From: Cristatella mucedo
Lineage: Eukaryota > Bryozoa > Phylactolaemata > Cristatellidae
Direction of reading: 5' to 3'
Assembly: GCA_009760855.2 (NCBI GenBank)
Contig: WPIO01000008.1
Span: 2,318,501 to 2,382,500, forward strand
DNA length: 64,000 nt
A model generated the notes under the pieces. It did not search any database. It saw only the letters and a list, made by a program, of their open reading frames with translations, and was not told the origin of the DNA. Shown one piece after another: positions 10,334 to 33,900 of the stretch. Made by a program: the position numbers and the translations under genes. The stretch's first letter is position 1. Every line of letters begins with the position of its first letter.

Positions 10334-12061
10334 CAACATAATTTATTTGTATCCTGCTGCTCGGCTCCAGTTCGGCACCCCTTCTATGTGTATTTGTGCC
10401 TTCATTCAGAAAAGTGAAGAGGTTTTGGCATTTGCAAGGACGACGTACAACATCAACTTCCCACTGTTCGCAAAAGTGAACGTGAAAGATGACGATGCGT
10501 CACAGCTGTGGCAGTACATAGGCCGTGAGTGGACACGTGACGCCGTGCACGACTGACTTGCTTGCGGCTCGGTCACGTGGGAACTTGCGCATCCCGTGAA
10601 AAACTCTGTGCTAGCAAACAAAGGCCAGAGCTGCGTGGGTTCAGGCTTGCCGTTCAGGCGCTTCTTCTTTGCTCCGCTGCCTGCCTGTCTGCCGGTGCCT
10701 GTTACATGCAGCACGGCTCGTTCGTTAGCCTGTCTAGGTGATCCTGTATCACAGTATAGGATCTAGGTGAGCTGTATAGGATCGAGATCACAGTATAGGA
10801 TCTAGGTGAGCTGTATAGGATCGAGATTACAGTAGATCCTCCGGTTGAGAAAAGTCTTTTCTTCAAATTTTTCTTTCCAGCCTCTCTATTGACAGGAGAT
10901 CCAACGGAGGCAGGCCTTTGATTGCTCTGTATTCTTTTAACTCTTGCAGCACCACCTCCCTCCCCCGACGTTTGCTTCTTGTCATCAGCTTTGTGGACAT
11001 ACTTCCTTGTATACCTTTAATTTGGCTCAGAAGGGTCTGTTGCTAAAAAAATGGCATGCTGTGATGTGGGACTATTTACTTAGCAGAATTTCACCCCAAG
11101 AACCTTTAGTAGCTGTGTCTTTGCTCTGTGATGTAGTCGTGCTGTATGTATGAATTCTGAAGCATTTCTAGTTTGGTTTTAAACGGTGGCTACCTTCCGG
11201 GTAGCAGTTACCAGCTCCATCGAAGACTAGGCCTCCAGTCCTAAGACATATGTTACGCCTGGATAGATAAAGATTTTCTAAAGCTCCATTCAAATAAATT
11301 CTATTATCATTATTAAGTAAGCAGTACAGGTCGTTCAGTTAGCACCTTCTATGGCGTGTGGCGTTTTTTACCACCCTACTAGTGTTTCCATATACTTTAG
11401 GCTTATGGTACTTTGGTACTCAGTGATCGTTGACCTTAGTGCATTGTCTACTTGTTGGCTGTCGTCGTGAAATCGATCAGCAATAAACTTTGGGGATACT
11501 TTTCGAAGAAAACTGGTTTACCTGTGTTGTCATCTTGAGCCCCTGGAAAATTGTGAGGCATCTTCTGCTGTTGAAATGCATCTTGTATTTTTCACATACT
11601 ATGATGAACTAGTGGCTAGTGACGTGGTCAAATTTTTATGGGCTAATCGACAGGATGGTAAGAGCATTGCTTACGAAACATGGTATCTTAGAGAAGTATT
11701 GTGTCTCAAACCTGAGCTTAGCATAACAAAACAGGCGACATGATATCAGGGCTTTTCATATTGACTGCTTGTGTAGATAAGCAAACCACCTCTAAATGTA
11801 TTGACCTTTGACCTCCCAATGTAAATATTGTGTCTGCCTTTGGATGCAGCACTCCTTTAATGGCTACTGCATATAACTGAATCTCCTGTCGTTGTAGAGA
11901 CCTCTGCTGTGCCCACGTGGAACTTCTGGAAGTATCTTGTGAATCATGAAGGACGTGTGATCGGTTCGTGGGGCCCTCGCACCAGCGTGGACGAAATTAA
12001 GCAAAAAATCATCAACGCCGTCAATGAGGCCGAGGCTGCACAACGGCACAGAGAGCTTTGA
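8460..12061 (+). CDS. GPX7/8: Glutathione peroxidase, GPX7/GPX8-like (4 exons)
   Basis: Coding exons are 8460-8603, 10004-10153, 10410-10524 and 11898-12061, together 573 nt and 190 residues (human GPX7 is 187). All introns are GT-AG and the phases join cleanly (0, 0, 1). A hydrophobic signal peptide spans about residues 5-22, after the ATG at 8460. The peroxidase fold shows NVASQCGYT with a cysteine, not selenocysteine, at residue 59. AFPCNQF and SQEP give the conserved Gln95, and TWNFW gives Trp144 and Asn145, completing the Cys-Gln-Trp-Asn tetrad. The C terminus is RHREL, resembling the REDL/KEDL ER-retrieval ends of GPX7 and GPX8. The family's known role is peroxide-driven oxidation of protein disulfide isomerase in the ER lumen. 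One oddity is Trp93, where the family usually has Gly. A partial copy of exon 2 lies in intron 1. Family assignment is firm; the choice between GPX7 and GPX8 is not. Confidence 0.9.
9643..9815 (-). mobile_element. LINE-A 3' tail fragment in GPX intron 1
   Basis: (AAT)n at 9643, degenerate stem-loop, then the GGGTGAC..CACAG.GTCAGCATGCAA box of the LINE-A 3' UTR. Its end is included in the 151-bp duplication. Confidence 0.7.
9778..9928 (+). repeat. Tandem partial duplication of GPX exon 2 region, upstream copy
   Basis: A 151-bp block starting at CTAGGGGTGAC (9778) is repeated from 9929. Each block holds the end of a LINE-A 3' fragment, an intron end with an acceptor (TAATAG in this copy, TACTAG in the other) and the first 73 nt or so of exon 2, from 9853. 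This copy stops inside the exon and reads back into the next LINE fragment with no donor, so it is a truncated pseudo-exon. Near identity of the two blocks implies a recent unequal duplication. Confidence 0.85.
10004..10153 (+). CDS. GPX7/8: GPX7/8-like exon 2 (catalytic cysteine and glutamine)
   Basis: Fifty codons, phase 0 at both ends. The acceptor is TACTAG and the donor GTGCAA. It carries Cys59 and Gln95. It is the complete version of a sequence that is also present, truncated, 151 bp upstream. Confidence 0.88.
10410..10524 (+). CDS. GPX7/8: GPX7/8-like exon 3
   Basis: Encodes [20 protein letters not shown] and what follows, aligning with the FARRTYSVSFPMFSK region of GPX7. The acceptor is TTCATTCAG and the donor GTGAGT (10525). 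It ends in phase 1. Confidence 0.88.
10749..10835. repeat. Short tandem repeat, about 43-bp unit, two copies
   Basis: CACAGTATAGGATCTAGGTG then AGCTGTATAGGATCGAGAT is repeated head to tail. Confidence 0.8.
11165..11320 (+). mobile_element. Degenerate SINE-2-like copy
   Basis: ACGCCTGGATAGATAAAGAT then AGCTCCATTCAAATAAATTC and a TATTATCATTATT tail match the SINE-2 tail order. Confidence 0.4.
11898..12061 (+). CDS. GPX7/8: GPX7/8-like exon 4 with stop
   Basis: Contains TWNFWKYLV (catalytic Trp-Asn) and a C-terminal helix ending RHREL, then TGA at 12059-12061. The acceptor is GTTGTAG. I see no clear AATAAA within about 300 nt downstream. Confidence 0.9.
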
Positions 12062-12866
<805 letters not shown>

Positions 12867-12955
12867 GCCCCTCTCTCTTTCTCTACCCCGCGCATGTGCA
12901 TGAATATAGGTGTGTGGACGATACGAATATGTGAGTAGCTGAAACAAAATACCCT

Positions 12956-12956
<1 letters not shown>

Positions 12957-13006
<50 letters not shown>
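12957..13006. repeat. (GA)n microsatellite
   Basis: Fifty bp of GA, complementary to the TC tract about 120 bp upstream. Confidence 0.97.
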
Positions 13007-13008
<2 letters not shown>

Positions 13009-13140
13009 CTGGTGGTAGGAAGAAAGAAAAGAGTCCTTGAGTGTAGCACCCACGAGTTCTACCAGAGCTGGAAGTCATGCCAAATCACCCATGTAATTAT
13101 TAGATGCCAAGTGATTATGAAACTCTAGTGCTTGAGGTGT

Positions 13141-13327
13141 TCCAGTAAATTAAATTAAATACTAGCTCATTTAACAGCCTCTTTTGTATAGCAACAGAAG
13201 AGCCTTTACGACTATCACCACCGCTTGCTGTGGTGATAAAGGATAGCCCACCGCAGGATTCGAACTCAAGACATCGGGACCGAGGTCGTGAAAAGCAACC
13301 GCCCTACCTAGCGAGCCATCACGGCTC
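13141..13327 (-). mobile_element. SINE-1 copy
   Basis: Same order of boxes as the other copies (GAGCCGTGATGGCTCGCTAG, GAGTTCGAATCC, GCTATACAAAAGAGGCTG), minus strand. Confidence 0.8.
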
Positions 13328-13754
13328 AGTAGCCGTGACCCCTTGCTGCCACACTAGAAGCTAATGCTATCAAGTACATTATCATTATCAAATGTACCAG
13401 CTCGCGCATATCTCAGGCAGTCGTGCCGAAATGCTGTTGCTGATGAGGTACATCAAGCAGGCAAAACTCGGTGTGGCGGTAATTTAAACAGTTGGCTTAT
13501 GTACGGTTTCGGAAAAGTTCGTTCGCAGTGTTAAAATAAGGATTTTAATAATGATTCAGTGAAAAACACACCGTGTGGAACTTTTTCCTCAACCTTCAAT
13601 AATTACGTCAATCTACAAATCGGCATGCCTAGCTCTGGCTAGTAAAAAAAGCCGCACATAATTATTTAGTTTAATTATCTATTTATTGATCAAAACTTGA
13701 TGGAATTCTCTCATAAAGGTTGTTGCTGATATCCTGACAGCATAGCCTTCATTC

Positions 13755-14478
13755 TGCAGCGTTTACACGGCAAGACTGGCCTCCTGACCGACGCCAGCTT
13801 TCCTCCTAGTTAGGATGTCTACTAGAAAGATTCGATGGCAGACTTAGTCTTGCCCACAGTCTCTGCTCTAATCCGGGAGGCTGGTATGAAAGAGTCTCCA
13901 CGGAAAGACGCGAGGACATCGCCCGCAGCAAGTTGAGTTCGCTGCTGCAGTCATCATTGTAGAATAGTATGAGAAGAATATAAATAAGAGGGACATAAGC
14001 ATATAACAAAGCTTTTCCGGGAAAGTGAGCAGTACTAAGTAATGTGCACCGTTACAAGTGTGGGCTTATACTAGTGCTAAGTAATGCGCGCCGTTAGGGG
14101 TTTATTGGTGGACTTGGTAAACAGACGCACGGTGTCTTCTACGTAGAAAAGGCCTTGGCTACAACGTATGAGCATCCGATGTTCTAGGACTTGCTCTAAA
14201 CAACTCAATATAGCTCGAGCCTACAAGCTTCAGCCATTTTTATTGTGGCCGCGGGGAGTGTGTATGGGATAAGCCTCGGGGTTTTGATTGGTCGGCTGGA
14301 CCGACTAGGAGCTAAAAAGTAGAAGCAAGATTCTCCTTCATCAGTCTACGGACTTAATTCCTCCCCCCCCCCCAAAAAAAATATGGTGACGTGGGATGGC
14401 ATAGTAGCCCAAATCTGTGGGAAGTCTGTTAAAAAAAATATATGCGAAAGTCTGCCGTGTAAACGCAGCCTTTTAAGC
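13755..14478. mobile_element. Candidate MITE
   Basis: GCGTTTACACGGCA (13759-13772) has a perfect inverted copy at 14453-14466, and similarity extends to about 22 bp. The enclosed 0.7 kb has no coding content. The target duplication is unclear. Confidence 0.4.
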
Positions 14479-14632
14479 ATTCGAGGTAGATGACCCCACT
14501 ACCTTGCCAGACGACGATGTCAAGGTCACAAGATGGAGACTCGTGTGCATTCGTCGCGAGATGAGTGCTGGCGAGTATTATACTAGTGCTTGCTCCTTCC
14601 TCTAAAGTACCCTAGGTTAGCCTAACACTTAC

Positions 14633-14858
14633 TGGCAACCAAAGTTGATTCCAAAGCGCTCGCGGTGCACGATGCTCGCCGTATTTCTGCGCGGCGTCGT
14701 GCGCCTTTAGGGCGCCACTTGATCGGCAACGTTGCCGCAGCGATCTCGCCGCACCTAATGCCGCTCGCGTTCGAGTAGTCGAGGTTACGTAGCAGTTCCA
14801 CCGCCGCCGCCGCCGTCGTAAGGAACGCCGTCAGCGCGCCGTCCACGCTGCGGCTCAC
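14633..14858 (-). CDS. Possible first exon of a divergent gene
   Basis: The minus-strand frame reads SRSVDGALTAFLTTAAAAVE then LLRNLDYSNASGIRCGEIAA, and meets a perfect GTAAGT donor (14627-14632). I find no partner exon to the left and recognise no family. The frame has no ATG start. GC-rich sequence opens frames by chance, so this is weak. Confidence 0.22.
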
Positions 14859-15560
14859 GCTCCTGCCGCCGCCCGCGCGTCGTTCGGCGCTCCGAGCGCG
14901 TGCGGCGGCTTTGAAAAGCCCGCTTCCGAAAAAGAGGGATGAACAAGAAAAGGTGTTGCAGTCCTTGCCTACTTTCGCGTCGTCGTTTTCGCTTCTTGCC
15001 CGCTTTGCTGAGCCTCGTTCAACCGAGTGAACTTTGAAGCCAGGTTTCAGACGGAGGCCATTTAACGACCTACGGTAGCTTGGTTTGCGGACTAGTCAAG
15101 CAAGCGTTAGTTGGCAGTCCGGTGCTGGCGATTTCTGCATTAGGATGTAAAGACAAGGTCAAGGCTCTATCTTTTCAAATGTGCGTCTTCCGCCTCCACG
15201 AACGCCCGTGTGTTTTTTCGGTGCTCATTGACTGTCGTACCCCTCCCTTCCTACCCCTCCGACGGCGGCGGCGGTAGGTGGACAGAATAGGCATCCGTGC
15301 CGTGCATTGCATAAGATAGAACCGTTTACTAGTTAGTAGACGCGGCATTAATAGAACCCTGCTGCTGCTGCTACTGCTGCTAGTCTCCTTCGCCCGGCGT
15401 TCGCACGTTTAGGGCACGTCCCGAGGCTTCTCGTGCCGAGAGGCTGGAGACTTCTGAGCACCGGCGCTGTTCAGTTCAGGTCATTTCGGCTAGGCCGGAA
15501 GTGGTCTTAGCAAACTCTCGCAGGATTTCGTCTCGGCCTGCTGAGCCGTCATTTGGTTTT
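14640..15560. promoter_or_regulatory. GC-rich, promoter-like region upstream of ANKRD54
   Basis: CpG-rich DNA between the GPX gene and ANKRD54, flanked by AT-rich sequence. It could hold the ANKRD54 5' UTR exon and perhaps a divergent transcript, given the possible exon on the minus strand at 14633-14858. No core-promoter motif is decisive. Confidence 0.35.
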
Positions 15561-15719
15561 GGCCTCTCTTCCTGCTTGCTGCCAGGCTTCGTAAGAACTC
15601 GTACGACTTGTTGTTTGGCCATTTCAGCCCGTGCAGTCTGCTCGCTCATTGCCGAATTGCTTGTATTTGCCTGGGACCCTAGCCCGACGCTTATGTATTT
15701 TTCGTATCTCCATCCGTAA

Positions 15720-15800
15720 CTCCACAAAGCCACAAAGACCGTGTGGGTGTTTCAAAGGACAGTTGTGTTTAGTGCACTCACAGCCTAAGCAGCATTCGGT
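15720..15800 (-). mobile_element. LINE-B 3' terminal fragment
   Basis: Begins at ATCTCCATCCGTAACTCCAC, the reverse complement of the LINE-B end, and continues to the CAGCATTCGGTA box. Confidence 0.65.
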
Positions 15801-15851
15801 AGAGGATTCATCAGCTGCGAGAACAAGGGCTGAAGCAACCGGTGCTCTCTC

Positions 15852-16052
15852 TGCATGCTGCCACTAGCCACACTTGCATGCCGACCCTGTGCATGTCACC
15901 ACTAACCATGTTATTCATGTTGTTCATCAAGCAAGATGTTACTCACCATTCAATCGCGGTTCCCTTTGCAGCAAATGTAAAGCGCCTGGAAAGAGATTGA
16001 GTTCTCTGAGGGTGCTTTATCAAGTGTGTTATTGTTATTATTATTATTATTA
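15852..16052 (+). mobile_element. LINE-A 3' tail fragment
   Basis: Contains the CTGCCACTAGCCACA..TGCATGCCGACCCTGTGCATG segment, the stem-loop (AAAGCGCC...) and a (TTA)n tail ending near 16052. Confidence 0.8.
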
Positions 16053-16207
16053 ACTAATAGTCGTGCTGGGGAATGCATTGGGCGATGGCTGCGACTTACT
16101 TACTCTTCGTCGAGCAGTGTCGGCTCGCGAGTCCACTCGATTGTACTCGTGTTCTGAGAGACCGCTGATTGCTTACGAGAGGTGATAAGAGTGGAGTAAA
16201 AAGCAAA

Positions 16208-16400
16208 GGTCAGCCGATTCAGCAGCCTCACTTGTAAAGCAGCAGCAGAGCCTTAGCTGCTATTTATCCAGCTTACAGCAGGCACTTGCTTGCTGCATGA
16301 CTCGAAACCTTGGAGACTCGAGGCTCGAGAAGTACGAGCACCTAACCTCGAGGCTAGGACAGCCTGAACAAGTTTGTTCAACACCGAAAACGATTGCCGG
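16208..16400 (-). mobile_element. Very degenerate SINE-1 copy
   Basis: GATTCAGCAGCCTCACTTGT and AGCAGAGCCTTAGCTGCTAT parallel the SINE-1 3' half on the minus strand. The B-box region is weak. Confidence 0.35.
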
Positions 16401-16885
16401 AATGCTAATAAATCCTTAGAGCAGGGACCCTGATGACTAGCAATTGTTACCTATTCACGTGGCCTTGCGACTGATCAGAGCTAAGCCTGTCTGGGCCACG
16501 AGTCTTTGAAGGAGTGCCATGCATTACATTGTCCGTGCAGTGCTGTGAACTTTGCATTGCTGGTTACTTAGTGCATTGTAGACGGTTCGTTATTGTCTGT
16601 CGACCGATAAAGCCGTAGGTAGGAAGGTCCTACTCAGCACTGACACCGTCCTTCCCCCCTCCCAAGGAACCTAGAATGGGTGAGATTGCTAGCCCGGTCG
16701 GCCTTTCTGCAGTCTCTCACCGATTTGCCAACTCAAGAAAGGTTCAGCCTGCTTAATAATGAGCTCACTATTTCTACTGTGTCGGAAGGAATGGTAACCA
16801 ACCTCGTGTTGGAGGGGGAGATAGTTGCGTTGCCACATAGTTCAAATTGTCAATGTGTTTCTTTTCCAGAGCTAGTCTGGATACG

Positions 16886-29257
<12,372 letters not shown>

Positions 29258-29659
29258 AGAAGCGCACAGAAGCAGCAGCAATAGCAGCAATGATCCGTCG
29301 GTCGTTCCATTGGACTGAGACTCCGGCATGCTCGTTTGCAGCCCCACGCTCCTCTGTCCCTGGTCCCATGCTCCTCCGTCCCTGGTAGACACCAGCGAAC
29401 TCGCTTAGCTGCCGTCCTGCAGGCCATGGGCGATGCAAGCTCGAGATGGCCGTGCAAGTGATCCGTCGCACGCCGATGGTGCCGGTGCTGAATCGGGACA
29501 GAGGTCAAATGTTCGTCGTTCCTTGCGCAGTGCGCATTCTGCTGGCCTGCTCCTGCCGAACTCGGGCCGTTTATGACTGTTTTGTGGTGGGCTGACGCCC
29601 CCACGTGGATTACGTGGCTGTGGCTAGCAGTCTCCGGGATGTAATTACCAGGTCTTAGC

Positions 29660-29665
29660 AATAAA
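29660..29665 (+). promoter_or_regulatory. Polyadenylation signal of ANKRD54
   Basis: AATAAA, 400 nt after the stop codon and followed by TG/T-rich sequence (GTTTTCTTGTTGT). It is the first canonical signal downstream. Confidence 0.6.
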
Positions 29666-30115
29666 ATGTTTTCTTGTTGTAAGCAGGTTCCTTGCACTAT
29701 TGTTGAAAGCGAAGTGAGAGCGATAGGTCTGCAGCATAGACTTAACGATGCCTTTGATATGTGTCAAAAATAATTGCAATCAGCAGCATTGAGATGTGCA
29801 TGAGATGTGGAGACAATCCTTGCACACTTTTCCTGTGAAGATTTCCAAGAGTCGGCACTGACGCTTAATTCAGCTGCCGGACTGCTACCTTGGCTCACTG
29901 GCTGCTCACCTCTCTTGGAACTCACCTCAACTCTGTTGGCTTCCCCGATTATTAGCATAATGTATGTCTTGTTTTAGGATAACTTTACCTTGGCTAGTGG
30001 TGGCAAACATAGGCTACTTGCTGCCAGACTTGTATACTCAATTTGTGCATACCGTGCTTACATGCTCAGCTGTGACGGCTAATCTGTTTTCATGAGTCTG
30101 CTTCTCATTGTGTGT
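29666..30115. other. ANKRD54 downstream intergenic DNA
   Basis: No gene or repeat recognised before the LINE-A copy. Confidence 0.55.
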
Positions 30116-30857
30116 CCCACGTCTAAGTTGGTCCATGCATTCGTGGCATCCCGTCTCGACTTCTGCAACTCACTGCTTACTGGCCTACCAGCATGTGCGA
30201 TCAGGCGATTGCAGCTGGTGCAAAACTCTGCAGCTAGGCTTAACTGTCGTGAGCGTCGCAGTTGCCACATTACTCCACTTCTTGCCGACTTGCACTGGCT
30301 ACCAGTCAAGCAACGGATTGACTTCAAGGTTTTGTCGCTCACTTTTAGGTCCCTTCATTCTATGGCTCCAGCCTATCTCTCCGACATACTCCCCCATCAG
30401 GCCAAGCATCGTAACACCCGCTTTTCGGAATCCAACAGTCTAGAAATACGTCGTACAAACCTTAAATCCTTTGGAGACCGTGAATTTAGTTCGTATGCTC
30501 CCAAAGCCTGGAACTCCCTCCCGACCTTCGTCAGAACATCCCCTGGCCTGACCACATTTAAAAGGAACTTAAAAACACCTATTTAGGACAGCATTTAGTA
30601 GGTTCCTGTGATTCGTCCTTGATGTGCTTATGCGTGCTGACACTGTGCATTGTCATGTGCTGCCACTAACCACATTTGCATGCTGACCCTGTGCATGTCA
30701 CCCCTAACCATGTTATTCATTTTGTTTTTTTTCAAGCATGATTTTACTTACCATTCAATTGCATTTCCCTTTGCATCAAATGTAAAGCGCCTAGAAAAAG
30801 ATTGAGTTCTCTGAGGGCACTTTATCAAGTGCATTATTGTTATTATTATTATTATTG
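30116..30857 (+). mobile_element. LINE-A 5'-truncated copy
   Basis: Encodes [20 protein letters not shown] through [18 protein letters not shown], then the 3' UTR, stem-loop and (ATT)n tail. The frame is open at 30092-30586; a small deletion near 30577 removes the HLF end. Confidence 0.88.
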
Positions 30858-30999
30858 GCTGCTGCTTCCTTCCTGCAGCCAGTGTTGCTAGTAGCTCGAA
30901 GCTTCTTCTGCCCTACTGAATTCTTACGCTTTTCCAGCTCTGAGGAGTGATATAAGAGTTCGATGCTCCAATTGCTGCTTGCTGGTTGGCATTGAGAAG

Positions 31000-33900
31000 A
31001 ATACAAGTAATGTATCTCCGTCTGTAACTCCACTAAGTCAGCAAGACTATGTGGATGTTATGCAGCAGAGTTGTGTATAGCGCACTCACAGCCGAAGCAG
31101 CTTTCGGTACGCATTCGGTAGCCAAAAAACTTCGTCTCACTCAACAAAGAGAAAGTGGGAAGCATAGCTGAGTCAGGAGAGCAATTGAGGCAGTGAATAG
31201 CATGGAAGTAGTAGCTCAGGACCTCTGAAAAGGATGAGCTATAGTCGGCAGCAGAAGAGTATTTGTCGTTTCGTAAGAGTTGTGGAAGCGAGATCCGCAG
31301 TCCAGGACCTGCAGAGCTAAAGCTTCTGTCGCCAACGGTCTTTAAGCGCAGGAATGGAACAGCTAGTTTATTGTCCATACAGGACCTGAGGGCGCGAAGA
31401 GGCTGAAGCTGGTGCAGCTGTTCGGCTAGGTACGAAGGAGCCAAGCCTTGTGGATCAGCGTAAGAACTTTGCTCTGTATCCGTTGCTCAACCGGCATCCA
31501 TCCAAGCTCTTTTAGCAAAGGAGACACGTGCTCAAACTTCTGGGACTTGAAGGCTAGCCTTGCAGCCATATTCATAGTCATCTGCCGTGGCCTAGTTGCT
31601 TTTCTTTGGTAGCCCAGCCAAAAGGGTATTACAATAATCAATCCGAGACAGAACTAAGGAGCTAGTTAAATTTTTTTAAGCCACTGGAAGACGGCTCCTA
31701 ATCTTGGATAGGGATAGGACGTGATGGCTAGCAGTAGAAGCAGTATTCTGAAAGAAGCTTATAAAATTTAGGCAGCTGTCGAAAACGACACCTAAATTTA
31801 GAGCACGTGGTGATGGTCGCACAACAGCATCAACTATTAGAAGAGCAAAGCCTTTTAATCCAGCCACACGCTTAGGATGTCCTATGAGCAGCAGTTCGGT
31901 TTTATCGTGATTTAGTTTCAAGAAGTTTTTCGACATCCATGATCGCATGTCGGCAAGGCAAGCATTCAGTTTCTCAGTTGCCGCAGCGGATTCCGACGGT
32001 TTGAATGACAAATACAACTGAGTATCGTCAGCATAAAATTGATATCCTATTCCATGGGCCTTAATCACTTTTCCCAGAGGTTGAGTATAAATGGAGAACA
32101 GCAAGGGACTGAGTACAGACCCTTGAGGGACTCCACACGTGACCGTCTTGTGTGTGAGACCTGACCCCCACACGACACGGATTGAACGCGATCAGACAAG
32201 TACGATTTAAACCGCGCCAGTGCTTCGTCTGCCAGACCGATCGTTGTACTCGTTAAAGCAGAACATCGAGATCACTGTTGTCGAAGGCAGCAGACAGATC
32301 TTGCAGAGCTAGGGCAGTGACATTCCCATCGTCGTTGCTACGTAGAATGTCATTGTTAACACGGAGGAGAGCAGTTTAATAATGATAATAATAATATTGC
32401 ACTTGATAAAGCGCCCTCAGAGAACTTAATCTCTTTCTAGGCGCTTTACATATGCTGCAAAGTGATATGCAATAGAATAGTAAGTAAAATCATGCTTGAA
32501 AAACAAACAAAATGAATATGGTTAAGGGTGACATGCACAGGGTCAGCATGCAAATGTGGTTAGTGGCAGCATGAACAGTGTCAGCACGCATAAGCACATC
32601 AAGGACGAATCACAGGGACCCACTAAATGCTGTCCTAAATAGGTGTGTTTTTAGGTTTCTTTTAAATGTGGTCAGGTCAGGGGATGTTCTGACGAAGGTC
32701 GGGAGGGAGTTCCAGGCTTTGGGAGCATACGAGCTAAATGCACGGTCTCCAAAGGATTTAAGGTTTGTACGAGGTATTTCCAGACTGTTGGATTCCGAAA
32801 AGCGAGTGGTACGATGCTTGGCCTGATGGGGTAGTATATCTGAAAGATAGGCTGGAGCCATAGAATGAAGAGACCTAAAAGTGAGCGACAAAATCTTGAA
32901 GTCAATCCGTTGCCTCACTGGTAGCCAGTGCAGGTCGGCAAGAAGTCTAGTAATGTGGCAACTGCAACGCTCACGACAGACAAGCCTAGCTGTGGAGTTT
33001 TGCACCAGCTGCAATCGCCTGATCGCACATGCTGGTAGGCCAGTAAGCAGTGAGTTGCAGAAGTCGAGACGGGATGTCACGAATGCACGGACCAACTTGG
33101 ACGTGGTATCCTTATCTAAACAAGCCCTAATTTTAGCAATGTTATGAAGCTGAAAATAGGCGGATTTGACTGTGGAGCTGATGTGGTCGTCTAACGAGAG
33201 GTCGCTTTGGAATATGACACCTAGATTTCGAGCTGATTCAACTGGAGATATGCTGACAGAGCCAATTTTGAAAGTCAGCCTTTCCAATTTCTGAATCACA
33301 CTGGGTTTGCCCATAACTAGTAAGTTAGTTGTATCATCGTTTAGTTTTAGAATATTTGCTGCCATCCATGTGCGGATGTCATCAATGCATGCAGCAAGTG
33401 AGTTGAGAGAATTTGAGGTGCTCGAAGGCTGGGAGGGATCAAAGTAAAGGTACAACTGAGTGTCATCCGCATAGAAGTGAAAGCCTAGATTGTGCTTGGC
33501 AATCACATCAGCAAGACGCAGAGTATAAACGGTGAAAAGAACCGGACCTAGCACAGAGCCCTGAGGTACTCCATATGTTAGTGGTACTTCAGATGATCTT
33601 TGTCCATTCACGTCAATACTCTGGAGTCTTCCACTGAGATAGGACCTGAACCACTGCAGAGTAGTGCCAGTGATGCCCAGGCGAAATAAGAGGCGCTCTA
33701 GAAGTACTTTGTGATCGATGGTATCAAAAGCTGCCGAAAGATCGAGCAAAACAAGCAGAGACACTCTACCCATGTCTGCATTCCTAAGTAGGTCGTTGTA
33801 TACCCGAAGCAATGCTGACTCTTTGGAGTGATTAGCTCTAAAGCCAGACTGGAACTTACTAGCAAGGTGTGAGGTTTCGAAATAGGAGTTCAGCTGGTCT

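Larger units (their letters stand above)
10525..11897 (+). other. GPX intron 3
   Basis: Holds a short tandem repeat at 10749-10835 and a SINE-2-like fragment near 11165-11320. The rest shows no recognisable feature. Confidence 0.65.
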
